Of a stretch of 64,000 bases of DNA, positions 53,550 to 64,000 are shown piece by piece. Each line of letters opens with the position of its first letter. Position 1 is the stretch's first letter. The notes beneath the pieces are model-generated. The model made no database searches and had not been told where the DNA came from. It saw only the letters and a program-made list of their open reading frames with translations. The position numbers and the translations under genes are program-made. Source of the stretch: Rhizobium rosettiformans (GTDB lineage Bacteria > Pseudomonadota > Alphaproteobacteria > Rhizobiales > Rhizobiaceae); the NCBI RefSeq assembly GCF_016806065.1, contig NZ_CP032405.1, positions 2,880,001 through 2,944,000 on the forward strand. Direction: 5' to 3'.

Positions 53550-54446
53550 TCAGCGCTGCCGAAGCATCGGCAGCGTATAGATCACCAATGCCGACCAGAT
53601 AAGCGGGAAGGCAACGGCTTTCGCCACGCTGAAGGGTTCGTTGAAGACGAAGACGGCGGTGATGAAGATCATCGACGGCGCGATGTATTGCATGATGCCT
53701 ATGGTCGAGAGGCGCAACAGCTTGGCGCCGTTCGCATAAAGGATCAGCGGCACTGCCGTCACCAGTCCTGCCGAGGCAAGCAGGATCGTATCGGTCATGT
53801 TGCCCATCAGGAAATGCCCGCCCCCCTGCAGGTTCAAATAGACAAGATAGCCGAGCGCGATGGGCGAAAGCAGCAGCACTTCCAAGAGGAAGCCCTGGTT
53901 CGGCCCGATCGGCAATGTCTTGCGGAAAAAGGCGTAGAAGCCCCAGGAGAAGGTCAGCGCCAGCGCCACCACCGGCAGGCGGCCTGCCTCGACGGTCAGG
54001 ATGACGACAGCGATCACGACCAGCGAGAGGGCCGCAATCTGCGTCTTCTTCAGCTTTTCCTTGAGAATGACAGCACCGAGCAGGATCGAAAACAAAGGAT
54101 TGATGAAGTAGCCGAGCGCCGTGTCCAGCGCGTGTCCAGTCCCTATCGCCCAGACATAGATGCCCCAGTTGACGCTGATCAGCGTCGCGGTCACGGCGGC
54201 CATGCCGAGCATGCGCGGATTGCGCATCGCCTTCTTCAACTCATCGGTGCGCTTGAGGATGATCAAGAGCAGGCCGGCAACCGGGATCGACCAGAGGATG
54301 CGGTGAGCGATCACCTCCGCCGGCGAGATATGCGCGAGCGCCTTCATGTAGAGTGGCAGGAAGCCCCACAAAAGATAGGCGGAGAGCGCAAAGAGAAAGC
54401 CGTTCAGGCTGTCCCGGTTCTCGGCGGGAGCGGTGACGTCGGCCAT
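53550..54446 (-). CDS. rarD: RarD-type EamA/DMT-superfamily permease
   Basis: A 298-residue inner-membrane protein with ten hydrophobic segments and two EamA repeats. The start GFLFALSAYLLWGFLPLYMK and EVIAHRILWSIPVAGLLLI are typical of RarD (chloramphenicol-sensitive protein). ALDTALGYFINPLFSILLGA and FSWGFYAFFRKTL are also family blocks. Natural substrate unknown. Confidence 0.88.
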   Translation of the reverse strand: MADVTAPAENRDSLNGFLFALSAYLLWGFLPLYMKALAHISPAEVIAHRILWSIPVAGLLLIILKRTDELKKAMRNPRMLGMAAVTATLISVNWGIYVWAIGTGHALDTALGYFINPLFSILLGAVILKEKLKKTQIAALSLVVIAVVILTVEAGRLPVVALALTFSWGFYAFFRKTLPIGPNQGFLLEVLLLSPIALGYLVYLNLQGGGHFLMGNMTDTILLASAGLVTAVPLILYANGAKLLRLSTIGIMQYIAPSMIFITAVFVFNEPFSVAKAVAFPLIWSALVIYTLPMLRQR

Positions 54447-54563
54447 GGTGTTTCCTGACTTTTGTTATGCTTGGAAACGGGATTACGCCTGCAAGGTTGC
54501 AGGCGCCAATTCATTTCTGTGAAGCATCGTTCAGGCAGACCGATCGTTTGGACGCCTCCGATC

Positions 54564-56180
54564 TCACTCCGCCGCGATCTTGCCTGCCAGTTCGCGGTTC
54601 TTCATCAGCTTGTAGACGATACTGTCCATCAGCGCCTGGAAGGAGGCGTCGATGATGTTCTCGGACACGCCAACCGTCCACCAGCGGGCGCCGGAGGCAT
54701 CGGTGGACTCGATTAACACGCGGGTGATGGCCTCGGTGCCGCCGTTCAGGATACGGACCTTGTAGTCCGCCAGTTCGAGATCGAGGATTTCCGTCTGGTA
54801 TTTGCCGAGATCCTTGCGGAGCGCAATGTCGAGGGCGTTGACCGGACCATCGCCTTCCGCAACCGACATCACCATTTCGCCGTCGACCAGCACCTTTACG
54901 ACGGCTTCCGACACGGTCTTCAGCTTGCCATGGCTGTCGAAACGGCGCTCAACCATGACGCGGAAGCTCTCGACCGCAAAGAAATTGGGCACGGTCCCGA
55001 GCGTCTTGAGCGCCAGCAATTCGAAACTCGCATCCGCGCCTTCATAGGCGTAACCCGAGGCCTCGCGCTCTTTGACGATAGAAATCAGCGTGTCGAGCTT
55101 CGGATCGTCCTTGGCAACCGTGATGCCGCGACGCTTCAGTTCATTAAGGAAATTTGCCTTGCCGCCTTGATCCGACACCATGACTTTGCGGAAATTGCCG
55201 ACGCTTTCTGGCTCGACATGCTCGTAGGTCTTGGGGTCCTTGAGGAGCGCCGAGGCATGGATGCCGGCCTTGGTGGCAAAGGCCGAGCCGCCGACATAAG
55301 GCGACTGGTGATTGGGCGAACGGTTGAGCAATTCGTCGAAAGCGCGCGACAGACGGGTGAGGCCGACGAGCTTTTCCCGGTCGATCGAGGTCTCGAAGCG
55401 CGAGGAATACGTGTCCTTCAGACAGAGCGTCGGGATGATCGTGATGAGGTCGGCATTGCCGCAGCGCTCGCCAATGCCGTTCAGCGTGCCCTGGATCTGC
55501 CGCACGCCGGCCTCGACGGCGGCGAGTGAATTGGCAACCGCCTGGCCGGTATCGTTATGCGCGTGGATACCGAGCGAGGAGCCGGGGATGCCCGAGGCTA
55601 TCACGGCCGAGACAATGTCCCGGATTTCCGGCGGCTGCGTACCGCCATTGGTGTCGCAGAGCACGACCCAGCGAGCCCCGGCCTGATAGGCCTCCTTGGC
55701 GCAGGCGATGGCATAATCAGGATTGGCCTTGTAGCCATCGAAGAAATGCTCGCAGTCGACCATGGAAAGCTTGCCCGCTTCGACCACGGCCTTGACGCTA
55801 TCGCGGATGCTTTCGAGGTTCTCCTCGTTGGTGCAGCCCAGTGCCACCTTCACATGATAGTCCCAGCTTTTCGCAACCAGACAGACGGCATCTGCCTTCG
55901 ACTGGATGAGTTGGCTGAGGCCCGGATCGTTGGAGGCGGAAATGCCGGCACGCTTGGTCATGCCGAAGGCGACGAAGCCGGCCTTTTGCGTGCGCTTCCT
56001 GGAAAAGAACGTCGTGTCCGTCGGGTTTGCGCCGGGATAACCGCCCTCGATGAAGTCGATGCCGAATTCGTCCAGCATCGCCGCGATCGCGATCTTGTCC
56101 TCGACGGAAAAATCGATCCCCGGCGTCTGCTGGCCGTCGCGCAGTGTCGTGTCGAACAGGGTGATCTTTTCAAGCGTCAT
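54564..56180 (-). CDS. cimA: (R)-citramalate synthase
   Basis: A 538-residue enzyme that joins pyruvate and acetyl-CoA to citramalate, opening a threonine-independent route to isoleucine. The DRE-TIM metallolyase signature is LFDTTLRDGQQTPG (about 8-21), with GGYPGANPTD, the metal-binding HAHNDTGQA (about 208-216), and NGIGERCGNADL. The C-terminal LeuA dimer/regulatory domain spans about 400-530 (DGPVNALDIALRKDLGKYQ). Length and GYPGANPTD match the citramalate rather than the isopropylmalate synthase group. MITE-like repeats lie upstream. Confidence 0.88.
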   Translation of the reverse strand: MTLEKITLFDTTLRDGQQTPGIDFSVEDKIAIAAMLDEFGIDFIEGGYPGANPTDTTFFSRKRTQKAGFVAFGMTKRAGISASNDPGLSQLIQSKADAVCLVAKSWDYHVKVALGCTNEENLESIRDSVKAVVEAGKLSMVDCEHFFDGYKANPDYAIACAKEAYQAGARWVVLCDTNGGTQPPEIRDIVSAVIASGIPGSSLGIHAHNDTGQAVANSLAAVEAGVRQIQGTLNGIGERCGNADLITIIPTLCLKDTYSSRFETSIDREKLVGLTRLSRAFDELLNRSPNHQSPYVGGSAFATKAGIHASALLKDPKTYEHVEPESVGNFRKVMVSDQGGKANFLNELKRRGITVAKDDPKLDTLISIVKEREASGYAYEGADASFELLALKTLGTVPNFFAVESFRVMVERRFDSHGKLKTVSEAVVKVLVDGEMVMSVAEGDGPVNALDIALRKDLGKYQTEILDLELADYKVRILNGGTEAITRVLIESTDASGARWWTVGVSENIIDASFQALMDSIVYKLMKNRELAGKIAAE

Positions 56181-56218
56181 GCTGTTGTCCTTACGAGAAC
56201 TTCCGCTATGGGGCGTTC

Positions 56219-56507
56219 ACCCCCCTCTGTCACTGCGTGACATCTCCCCCACAAGGGGGGAGAGTAGTGGCCGCGTGCGTTGCGCTCCCCACCTCCCCCT
56301 TGAGGGGGTAGGTCGCCGCGAAGCGGCGGGTGGGGGTGAACCACACCGCGAGTTCGACGTGTCGCGACTTTTGTAACCCTCAGCCAGTCACCCCACCCCG
56401 GAGTTTCGCTCCGACCCTCCCCCTCAAGGGGAGGGTGGGCCCGAGCCGCAGCGGCAATCCGCTCTCCCCCCTTGTGGGGGAGATGGCCGGCAGGCCAGAG
56501 GGGGGTA
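56219..56507. repeat. Compound MITE-like palindromic repeat
   Basis: The 347-base gap 56181-56527 is almost all repeat. The outer ends ACCCCCCTCTGTC and CAGAGGGGGGT carry CTCCCCC/GGGGGAG palindromes inside. Between them is a second palindromic pair (CCTCCCCCTTGAGGGGGTAGG at one side, CCTCCCCCTCAAGGGGAGG at the other, each under 22 bases), which suggests a different unit inserted in the first. Confidence 0.75.
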
Positions 56508-56527
56508 ACCACGGGCGCGAGCATGAT

Positions 56528-57973
<1,446 letters not shown>

Positions 57974-57977
<4 letters not shown>

Positions 57978-58441
57978 TGATCATCCTCCGGCGGCCACTG
58001 GGCCGTGTCGTGGTCTGGATGCTGAAAACTCTCGATCGAGGCGAAAAAGGCCTCGTATTCGGGGCTCGTATAGACAGGCGTCTCGAACAGCTGATCGATC
58101 CAGGGCAGGCGCTGGTGATGGTTGACCTGGATCTGCGGCTCGAAACGCTCCGGATGGTCGAAGGTGCCGATCGCAAGTTCGACGCCCCCGGGATGCTGAT
58201 AGGTGAGCGGTGTGCCGCACTTGCCGCAGAAGCCGCGCTTCACTTTGGCGGACGAGCGGTAGAGCATCGGCTGCCCGCGCGTCCAGGTCAGATGCGCCTG
58301 ATCGGCGGTCACAAATGCGCCGAAGAACGAGCCGAACTGCTTCTGGCACATACGGCAATGGCAGATCGACGGCCGCCCAAGCTTCGACGCCTGGAACCGG
58401 ATCGCGCCGCACTGGCAGCCACCACTCTCGATCTCGCTCAT
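57974..58441 (-). CDS. GFA-family zinc protein (copy 2)
   Basis: A 155-residue paralogue of the next gene, with the same Cys clusters (GGCQCGAIRF, CHCRMCQKQFG, CGKCGTPLTY) and the same C-terminal HPDHDT. Tandem duplication is evident. Its stop overlaps the start of copy 1, and a small membrane-protein gene ends 10 bases before its ATG, so four genes (small protein, GFA2, GFA1, pip) form one leftward operon. Confidence 0.85.
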
Positions 58442-58451
58442 CTCGACGTCC

Positions 58452-58565
58452 TCATTGCATCGCCATGAAAATCGTGACGCCGATGATCACGGCAGCCACC
58501 AGAACGCCCTTGGCGATCAGGCCGTAGAGCAGCCATTTCGGCATTTTGGTGTTGGGTTGAGTCAT
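58452..58565 (-). CDS. Small single-span membrane protein
   Basis: A 37-residue protein: a polar start (MTQPNTKMPKW) and one hydrophobic helix (LLYGLIAKGVLVAAVIIGVT). GAGG lies 7 bases before the ATG at 58565, and the next gene follows 10 bases after the stop. Size and layout fit a small inner-membrane protein; function unknown. Confidence 0.6.
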   Translation of the reverse strand: MTQPNTKMPKWLLYGLIAKGVLVAAVIIGVTIFMAMQ

Positions 58566-58590
58566 GCGGTGGCCTCGCGAGTGTGGCGTC

Positions 58591-58754
58591 ACCCCCCTCT
58601 GTCCTGCCGGACATCTCCCCCACAGGGGGGGAGAGCGGGAACCCGCCGACCTCGCCTCTGAGATTCAAGGGCCTGGAATTGGTGTGGCACGACGCACGCG
58701 GCCCCACTCTCCCCCCTTGTGGGGGACATGGCACGAAGTGACAGAGGGGGGTAA
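58591..58754. repeat. 164-bp MITE-like repeat, copy A
   Basis: Perfect 13-bp terminal inverted repeats ACCCCCCTCTGTC / GACAGAGGGGGGT. Inside are CTCCCCC/GGGGGAG palindromes and a shared core. It differs from copy B (59241-59404) at about 6 of 164 positions and lies in the same orientation. Confidence 0.85.
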
Positions 58755-58781
58755 TGCGCGCCGCAGCAGACACTGCCATCA

Positions 58782-59150
58782 TCACGACCACCCCTTTCCC
58801 GCAACAATCACAATATGCTGGCAAACATTGTCGATGTCCCGCAGCACGTCGTCGTTCCAGAACCGCAGCACCGTCCAGCCATCCTGCTCCAGCCGCCTCG
58901 TGCGGGCCGCATCATATGCGATATCGGCATCGTTCCCGTGCCGAGACCCGTCCACCTCCACAATCAGCTTATGATCCGAGCAGGCGAAATCGACGATGAA
59001 GCCGGCAATCGGCACCTGTCGGCGAAAGCCAAGGCCCATCAAGCGATGCGCGCGCAGGCAGCCCCAGAGCTTGCGCTCGGCATCTGTCATTTCGTGGCGC
59101 ATGCGCTTTGCATGGGCGCGCCGTTGCGGTGGAACGGGTGCATGCGGCAT
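58782..59150 (-). CDS. DUF559 endonuclease-like protein (Vsr/PD-(D/E)XK fold)
   Basis: A 122-residue protein of the DUF559 family, related to very-short-patch repair endonucleases. RAHAKRMRHEMTDAERKLWG and LMGLGFRRQVPIAGFIVDF lead to the catalytic pattern: Asp in IVDFACSDHK, then EVDGSRH, followed by RRLEQDGWTVLRFWNDDVL. The ATG at 59150 has GGAAG 6 bases upstream. Its DNA target is unknown. The gene is enclosed by two nearly identical 164-bp repeats. Confidence 0.82.
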   Translation of the reverse strand: MPHAPVPPQRRAHAKRMRHEMTDAERKLWGCLRAHRLMGLGFRRQVPIAGFIVDFACSDHKLIVEVDGSRHGNDADIAYDAARTRRLEQDGWTVLRFWNDDVLRDIDNVCQHIVIVAGKGWS

Positions 59151-59240
59151 GGCAGCTTCCATCACCGGTTTGAACTGGTGGGAAGACTGTCTCTGGTTGT
59201 GTGTTCTGGCAAGGGGCTTGGTTGGCGTTGCGTGTGCGGC

Positions 59241-59404
59241 ACCCCCCTCTGTCCTGCCGGACATCTCCCCCACAAGGGGGGAGAGCGGGAACCCGCCGAC
59301 CTCGCCTCTGAGATTCAAGGGCCTGGAATTGGTGTGGCACGACGCATGCTTCCCCACTCTCCCCCCTTGTGGGGGAGATGTCACGAAGTGACAGAGGGGG
59401 GTAA
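59241..59404. repeat. 164-bp MITE-like repeat, copy B
   Basis: The same length, ends and orientation as copy A at 58591-58754, about 96% identical by eye. It lies between the DUF559 gene start and the cysS stop. Confidence 0.85.
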
Positions 59405-59427
59405 TCTGCACCGCAGCCGAAACCATT

Positions 59428-60912
59428 TTACCGCTTGACCTCCCAGGTCGTCACCCGCTCGCCGGTCTCCTTGTCCTTGCCGTCCTTGAGCTGGATGCCT
59501 TTGGCGGCAAGTTCGTCCCGGATCTTGTCCGCTTCGGCAAAATTCTTCGCCTTCAGCATTTCGAGCCGCATGTCGACCAAGGCCTGGACCGCGGCGGAGA
59601 GATCGTCGCTGAGTTCTGCCTTCTTCGGCGCAACACCGAGCAAGGCTGCCGAGGCGACAAAGAGCGGCAGCTTCGACGGATCCGCATTCGCCGCCTGCGC
59701 GAGTGCATGAATCGCCTGAACGGCCGCAACCGTGTTGAGGTCATCAGAGAGGGCTTCTAGAACGGCTGCATCCGGGGCCACGTCACCGGCATCACCTGCC
59801 GGCCACTTTGCCAGCAGACGTTCTGCCTCTTCCAGCCGCTTGACCGAAAAATCGATCGGCTCGCGGTAATGCGTCATCAGCATGGCGAGCCTCAGCACTT
59901 CGCCCGGCCACTTCCGCCCGCCGAATTTCTCCGTCGCCAGCAACTCGTTGATCGTGACGAAATTACCCTCCGACTTCGACATCTTCCGGCCTTCGACCTG
60001 CAGGAAGCCGTTGTGCATCCACACGGTCGCCATCAGGTCGTTGTCGAAGGCGCAGCAGGACTGGGCGATCTCGTTTTCGTGGTGCGGGAAGATCAGGTCC
60101 AGTCCGCCGCCATGGATGTCGAACTGGTGCGGCTTGGCCTTCGCCTTGGGGGACAGGCGATCCTTGATCTCTTCCCAGAGATAGCGGTCGGACATGGCAG
60201 AGCATTCGATATGCCAGCCGGGACGCCCATAGATCGGCGTGGTGATCTTCTCGAAGGTGAAGCTCGCCGGCCAGCCTGGCTCTGTGTCAGCGGACTGCTT
60301 CCACAGCACGAAATCGGCTGGGTTCATCTTGTGGCTTTCGACCGCGACGCGGGCGCCTGCCTGCTGGTCTTCGAGCTTGCGCTTTGACAGCATGCCGTAA
60401 TCGGCCATCGAGGCGGTCGAAAACAGCACTTCATGGCCTTCCGAACCGCTGGCGACATAGGCATGGCCCATGTCGAGCAGCCGCTGGATGATCGTGATCA
60501 TCTGCGGAATGTTGTCGGTGGCGCGTGGCTCGACGGTGGGCTTCAGACAGCCGAGCGAGGCCACGTCCTCGTGGAACTGGCTTTCCGTCTTGCCGGTAAC
60601 AGCCCGGATCGCCTCGTTGAGGCTCATCGAACCATCGGCGATCTGCCCGCCGAAATCGCGCAACGCCCGCGCGTTGATCTTGTCATCGACGTCGGTGATG
60701 TTGCGGACATAGGTCACCTTGTCGGCGCCATAGGTGTGGCGGAGCAGCCGGAAGAGCACATCGAAGACGATGACGGGGCGCGCGTTGCCGATATGGGCAA
60801 AGTCGTAGACCGTCGGGCCGCAGACATACATGCGCACATTGTCGGGATCGATCGGCTCGAAGTCGACCTTCTCGCGTGTGAGCGTGTTGTAAAGCTTGAG
60901 GCCGCCGGCCAT
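59428..60912 (-). CDS. cysS: Cysteinyl-tRNA synthetase
   Basis: A 494-residue class I synthetase charging tRNA-Cys. Zn-site Cys begins in [19 protein letters not shown], which also contains the HIGH-like HIGN; KMSKS is exact in [10 protein letters not shown] (about 270). The DALR-like C-terminal domain spans about 345-494. GGGAG lies 6 bases before the ATG at 60912; a longer frame to 60960 is not needed. The roughly 300 bases upstream to the GGDEF gene show no gene. Confidence 0.96.
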   Translation of the reverse strand: MAGGLKLYNTLTREKVDFEPIDPDNVRMYVCGPTVYDFAHIGNARPVIVFDVLFRLLRHTYGADKVTYVRNITDVDDKINARALRDFGGQIADGSMSLNEAIRAVTGKTESQFHEDVASLGCLKPTVEPRATDNIPQMITIIQRLLDMGHAYVASGSEGHEVLFSTASMADYGMLSKRKLEDQQAGARVAVESHKMNPADFVLWKQSADTEPGWPASFTFEKITTPIYGRPGWHIECSAMSDRYLWEEIKDRLSPKAKAKPHQFDIHGGGLDLIFPHHENEIAQSCCAFDNDLMATVWMHNGFLQVEGRKMSKSEGNFVTINELLATEKFGGRKWPGEVLRLAMLMTHYREPIDFSVKRLEEAERLLAKWPAGDAGDVAPDAAVLEALSDDLNTVAAVQAIHALAQAANADPSKLPLFVASAALLGVAPKKAELSDDLSAAVQALVDMRLEMLKAKNFAEADKIRDELAAKGIQLKDGKDKETGERVTTWEVKR

Positions 60913-61210
60913 GTGAAACTCCCAGAATGATTGACCCGGCTGGACCGGGTCGTTTGTCATCTGGGGCTATGCAGGAGACGAAAACGGCCAGGCCAGCGAA
61001 TACGCTAGCGAATAATGATCCCGCAAATGGTGCAGAAGCTCGTTTTCATGCTGGGTGTTATGGCGCGGGTCGTGATTTTGGTCAAGGGCGCTTGCGGCGT
61101 CCCGAAACAGGCCACCCGCCAGCTGCCAACTGTGGATAGTCACTCTTCGGGTTAAGTCTTTTTCAAGGTAACTCCCCCAATTCTAGCGTGGTAATCCCCC
61201 GCCCTCGGAG

Positions 61211-62461
61211 ATGATCTTCGGCATGGACCACAGCCTGCATCTGCCAACAGTGATGATCGTCCATGCGTTGATCACACTGATATCAACGGTCGTGACGATT
61301 TATATGTGGCTGCGAAACCGGGACAGCCGCATCCTGCCGATGCTGGTCGCGGCGGGGCTCGCTGGCTGCACGGCCATGTTTCTGCATTCGGCGCGCAGTT
61401 CGCTGCCGCTGTTCTTGTCGTCGGGCGTCGGTCTCGGGCTCGGCGTTTTCGCCGTCGGCCTCTACTGGCAGGCGGTCGTTGTGTTCGAGGGCGGCAAGGC
61501 CTCTTTAACAAAGGCCTCCATCGGGCTGATTGTCTGGACGGCGCTCTGGCTGATGCCGGTCGTCTATCAATCGGTAGAGCTGAGAACCACGATTCTTGGC
61601 CTCCTGATTGCTGGCTACTGCTTCCTTACGGCGGAAGATATCTTGCGCAAGGCAAAGCGAGAACCGTTGCCGTCCAGGTCGATTGCTGCCGTGGCAAACC
61701 TCATTCGAGGCGCGGTTTGGCTGGCGCCGGTGCCGCTGTCGCTCTTTGTCGGGCCGGCCTACGCGGCCGATGGCACGACGGCACCCTGGTTTGCCTATAT
61801 CGTGCTGGCCAACTCCATGATGATCGTGCTGACGCTCGTCGCTCTGCTGATGCTGGCGAAGGAGCGCGACGAACTCCGTTATCGACTGGCCTCGGAACGG
61901 GATCCGCTGACCAATCTCGCCAATCGTCGCACCTTCGTGACGAGTGCCTGCAAGATGCTGCAAGAGCAGGAGGGCGCCAGCCTGCTCTTGCTCGATATCG
62001 ACCACTTCAAGGTCGTCAACGATACGCACGGCCATGCGGCAGGAGACCAGGTTCTGCTAGCCTTCTCCCGTACCATCGAGCAGCGGATGCCCAAGGGCTG
62101 GCTTTTTGCGCGCATCGGCGGCGAAGAGTTTGCCTGTCTGATGCCCCGGATGAGTGCCCAGAAGGCCGTCGCCGTAGCGGAAAACCTGCGGCTTGCCGTG
62201 GCCGACATGCTTTTGCCGGCCTCTTCCCCGCTGCGGGTCACGGTCAGCATCGGCGTCAGTGAAGCGAAGGAGCGGGGTGCCGATCTGGACGAGCTTCTCG
62301 CCACCGCAGATGCTGCGCTCTACCGAGCGAAGGCTGATGGTCGAAACTGTGTCCGTCTCTATGAACCGGTGGCCTTGCTTGCTGAGACCGGCAATACTCT
62401 GGCATTGGCTGTCGAACAGCCTCGCCGGCGTTTGGCGCGCATGCGGCGACGGGCGGGCTGA
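61211..62461 (+). CDS. Membrane-bound diguanylate cyclase
   Basis: A 416-residue protein with about six to seven membrane helices in the first 215 residues (VMIVHALITLISTVVTIYMW, GVGLGLGVFAVGLYWQAVVV and others), then a GGDEF domain: DPLTNLANRRTF, DIDHFKVVNDTHGHAAGD, and active GGEEF. The RxxD inhibitory site is absent before GGEEF. The sensory membrane part is of a type not tied to a known ligand. ATG at 61211 is the frame start; ATG at 61223 is an alternative. It is convergent with the EamA gene with no gap. Confidence 0.87.
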   Translation: MIFGMDHSLHLPTVMIVHALITLISTVVTIYMWLRNRDSRILPMLVAAGLAGCTAMFLHSARSSLPLFLSSGVGLGLGVFAVGLYWQAVVVFEGGKASLTKASIGLIVWTALWLMPVVYQSVELRTTILGLLIAGYCFLTAEDILRKAKREPLPSRSIAAVANLIRGAVWLAPVPLSLFVGPAYAADGTTAPWFAYIVLANSMMIVLTLVALLMLAKERDELRYRLASERDPLTNLANRRTFVTSACKMLQEQEGASLLLLDIDHFKVVNDTHGHAAGDQVLLAFSRTIEQRMPKGWLFARIGGEEFACLMPRMSAQKAVAVAENLRLAVADMLLPASSPLRVTVSIGVSEAKERGADLDELLATADAALYRAKADGRNCVRLYEPVALLAETGNTLALAVEQPRRRLARMRRRAG

Positions 62462-63340
62462 TCAGGCCACCCGGCGCGGCGTCCTCACGATCCCGAGTAC
62501 GAGCGCGCATCCGACGATGATCACGGCGCCACCCATCAGTTGCAGCACTGTCAGCGGTTCGTCGAGTATCAAAGCCCCAACCAGCACGGCCACGACTGTC
62601 ACGACGAACTCGACACTGATCGCGGCCGTCGCACCGATGCTTTTGACCAGACCGAAATAGAGCACGTAGGTGAGCGCACTCATCAGGGCTGCCAGCGCCA
62701 CAAGATAGAGGTAGTCGATCGCAGCAGGCGTCGTGGGAACCGGAACGAACCACAGAAGCGGCAGCGTCAGGATACCACCGGCGATGAAGGAGCCGATCGT
62801 GACCTCCCAGGGGCCGGTGCCGGAAAGATATCGGCTCGCATAATTGCTGCCAAAGGCGGCCGAGAAGGTTGAGCCGACCATGGCGGCACAGCCGAGCAGG
62901 AAGGCGAAGGTCACGGGAACTGCCGGAAATCCCACCAGCATGATGATGCCGATCGTGCCCAGCGCAAGGCCGAGCACTCGCGCCTGTGTGATCCGCTCCA
63001 GTCCCCACAGCTGCGCGATGACCATGGAGAAAAGGGGGATGGATGCGACGAAAATCGCGGCCATCGCCGTGCCGATCAGCGGCGTCGCGTAGGAGAGGCC
63101 CACAAGCTGCCCGGCCACAGTGGTTGCACCGACGATCGTGAAAGGCAGCCAGCCTGCACGGAAGTCGAGCCGGCGTCGCATGGCCCTCGCAATCAAGTAA
63201 AGCAGGGCGCCGGCAATGAAGCAGCGAAATGTCACCGCGCCGATCCAGCCGAAGGCATCCACCACGTGCAGAAGCAGGACGAACGAAAGCCCCCAGGCCA
63301 GAGACAGATAGGCGTAAGCGGCAAAATCTCTGGGCGACAT
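62462..63340 (-). CDS. EamA/DMT-superfamily permease
   Basis: A 292-residue membrane protein with ten hydrophobic segments in two EamA repeats (YAYLSLAWGLSFVLLLHVV; ALMSALTYVLYFGLVKSIGA). It belongs to the drug/metabolite transporter superfamily; substrate not assignable. It differs clearly from the RarD-type permease at 53.5 kb. It lies 48 bases downstream of the SDR gene in the same direction. Confidence 0.85.
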   Translation of the reverse strand: MSPRDFAAYAYLSLAWGLSFVLLLHVVDAFGWIGAVTFRCFIAGALLYLIARAMRRRLDFRAGWLPFTIVGATTVAGQLVGLSYATPLIGTAMAAIFVASIPLFSMVIAQLWGLERITQARVLGLALGTIGIIMLVGFPAVPVTFAFLLGCAAMVGSTFSAAFGSNYASRYLSGTGPWEVTIGSFIAGGILTLPLLWFVPVPTTPAAIDYLYLVALAALMSALTYVLYFGLVKSIGATAAISVEFVVTVVAVLVGALILDEPLTVLQLMGGAVIIVGCALVLGIVRTPRRVA

Positions 63341-63388
63341 GGATGATCCTGATATGGAATGGCTGCCGGTAGGTAGGAGATCCTGCTC

Positions 63389-64000
63389 CTACTCCGGCAT
63401 GCGGTAGTCGACCATCTTGCCTTCGCGAACGATGAAGAGCTTGCCGGTTTCCGTCTGGTCCGGGCCGACGAGCGGCAGAAGCTTGGCGGCAACTTCGGAC
63501 GGATGCGGCAGAGTGGCTGGATCTTCACCCGGCATGGCCTGGGCGCGCATGGCGGTGCGGGTAGCGCCAGGATCAACGGAGAGCACGCGCAGAGGCAGGC
63601 GCTGGGTCTCGGCCGCCCAGGTGCGGGCGAGCGCCTCGACGGCTGCCTTGGAGGCGGAGTAGGGGCCCCAGAACGGACGGCACTTGTGGGCGGCACCCGA
63701 GGACAGGATCAGAGCACGACCCTGGTCGGACTTGACGAGAAGCGGCTCGAGCGAGCGGATCAGCCTCCATGTGGCGGTGACGTTGATCGTCATCACCTTG
63801 TCGAAGACCTTCGCCTCGACATGGCCGATTGGCGAGATGACACCGAGCACACCGGCATTCAGGACCGCGATGTCGAGCTTGCCCCAGCGCTCGAAGATGT
63901 GGCCGCCGAGCTGGTCGATCGCGGCCATGTCCGAGAGGTCGAAGGGCACCAGCGTTGCCGTGCCGCCAACCGCCTTGATGGCGTCATCAAGCTCTTCCAG
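63389..64000 (-). CDS. SDR-family oxidoreductase, 5' part outside window
   Basis: The frame enters from the right edge (LEELDDAIKAVGG...) and runs 203 codons to a stop at 63389, so the N-terminal NAD(P) fold is missing. Visible SDR features are LVPFDLSD, the NAG motif in DIAVLNAGVLG, the catalytic Ser in ILSSGAAH, and YSASKAAVEAL with Tyr and Lys. DPGATRTAMRAQAMPG follows. Substrate unknown. Confidence 0.85.
   Translation of the reverse strand: MEELDDAIKAVGGTATLVPFDLSDMAAIDQLGGHIFERWGKLDIAVLNAGVLGVISPIGHVEAKVFDKVMTINVTATWRLIRSLEPLLVKSDQGRALILSSGAAHKCRPFWGPYSASKAAVEALARTWAAETQRLPLRVLSVDPGATRTAMRAQAMPGEDPATLPHPSEVAAKLLPLVGPDQTETGKLFIVREGKMVDYRMPE

Noticed and set aside
58591..59404. Repeated CTCCCCC palindromes as a possible CRISPR array
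   Set aside because: There are too few units, no regular spacers and no cas genes; they are palindromic elements with terminal inverted repeats.

Overview
The window is a piece of an alphaproteobacterial chromosome, almost certainly from the Rhizobiaceae (Rhizobium/Agrobacterium/Ciceribacter type). The evidence is the gene content and order: slt-dapA-smpB, rpoZ-rsh-acpS-lepB-rnc-era-recO, the nadABC cluster close to a NadQ-type repressor, pssA-psd, two Porin_2-family porins with identical signal peptides, and abundant palindromic intergenic repeats. Core genes are GC-rich. One block (about 10.3-12.5 kb) is visibly AT-richer.

Layout. 0-9.1 kb: end of a PilZ-like gene, an FAD oxidoreductase, a lone tyrosine integrase, two divergent porins flanking tRNA-Ser(GCT), an alpha/beta hydrolase and a lytic transglycosylase. 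9.3-15.9 kb: dapA and smpB, which I infer were once close together, are separated by an accessory segment. It holds a HigB-like toxin gene, a HigA antitoxin fused to an ImmA/IrrE-type metallopeptidase, a third uncharacterised gene, a diverged second copy of the smpB leader and start, and a nested pair of insertion sequences (an IS1111-type IS110 element inside an IS407-type IS3 element) at the 3' end of a small secreted-protein gene. 15.9-27.3 kb: housekeeping block smpB, DUF3830, NYN, rpoZ, rsh, DUF3563, DUF2062, acpS, lepB, rnc, era, recO, with an AbrB-family transporter and TetR regulator between era and recO. 27.3-33.9 kb: small genes, an MFS transporter, a MOSC gene broken by an in-frame stop, an HD hydrolase and a large DUF2339 membrane protein. 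34-42.2 kb: nadABC with an operator-like palindrome, then MscS, NadQ, phosphatase, HD and YgfZ genes. 42.3-52.8 kb: hypothetical genes, NUDIX, SRAP, pssA-psd, a GGDEF protein, an Atm1-type ABC exporter and a LysM protein. 52.9-64 kb: LOG, RarD, cimA, prolyl iminopeptidase, two GFA proteins, a DUF559 gene between two near-identical MITE-like repeats, cysS, a second GGDEF protein, an EamA transporter and a truncated SDR gene.

Two points deserve attention. First, the non-coding right end of the IS110 element contains a structured stretch whose loop sequences match the two flanks of its present insertion site (9 nt on the right, 5 nt on the left), as expected of a bridge RNA/seekRNA. Removing the element restores an A7 frameshift heptamer in the host IS3. 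Second, the three-gene toxin/antitoxin-protease operon has a perfect 10-bp palindrome next to a consensus promoter placed so that the toxin mRNA would be leaderless.

All calls come from reading sequence and translations. No database search, folding program or alignment tool was used.
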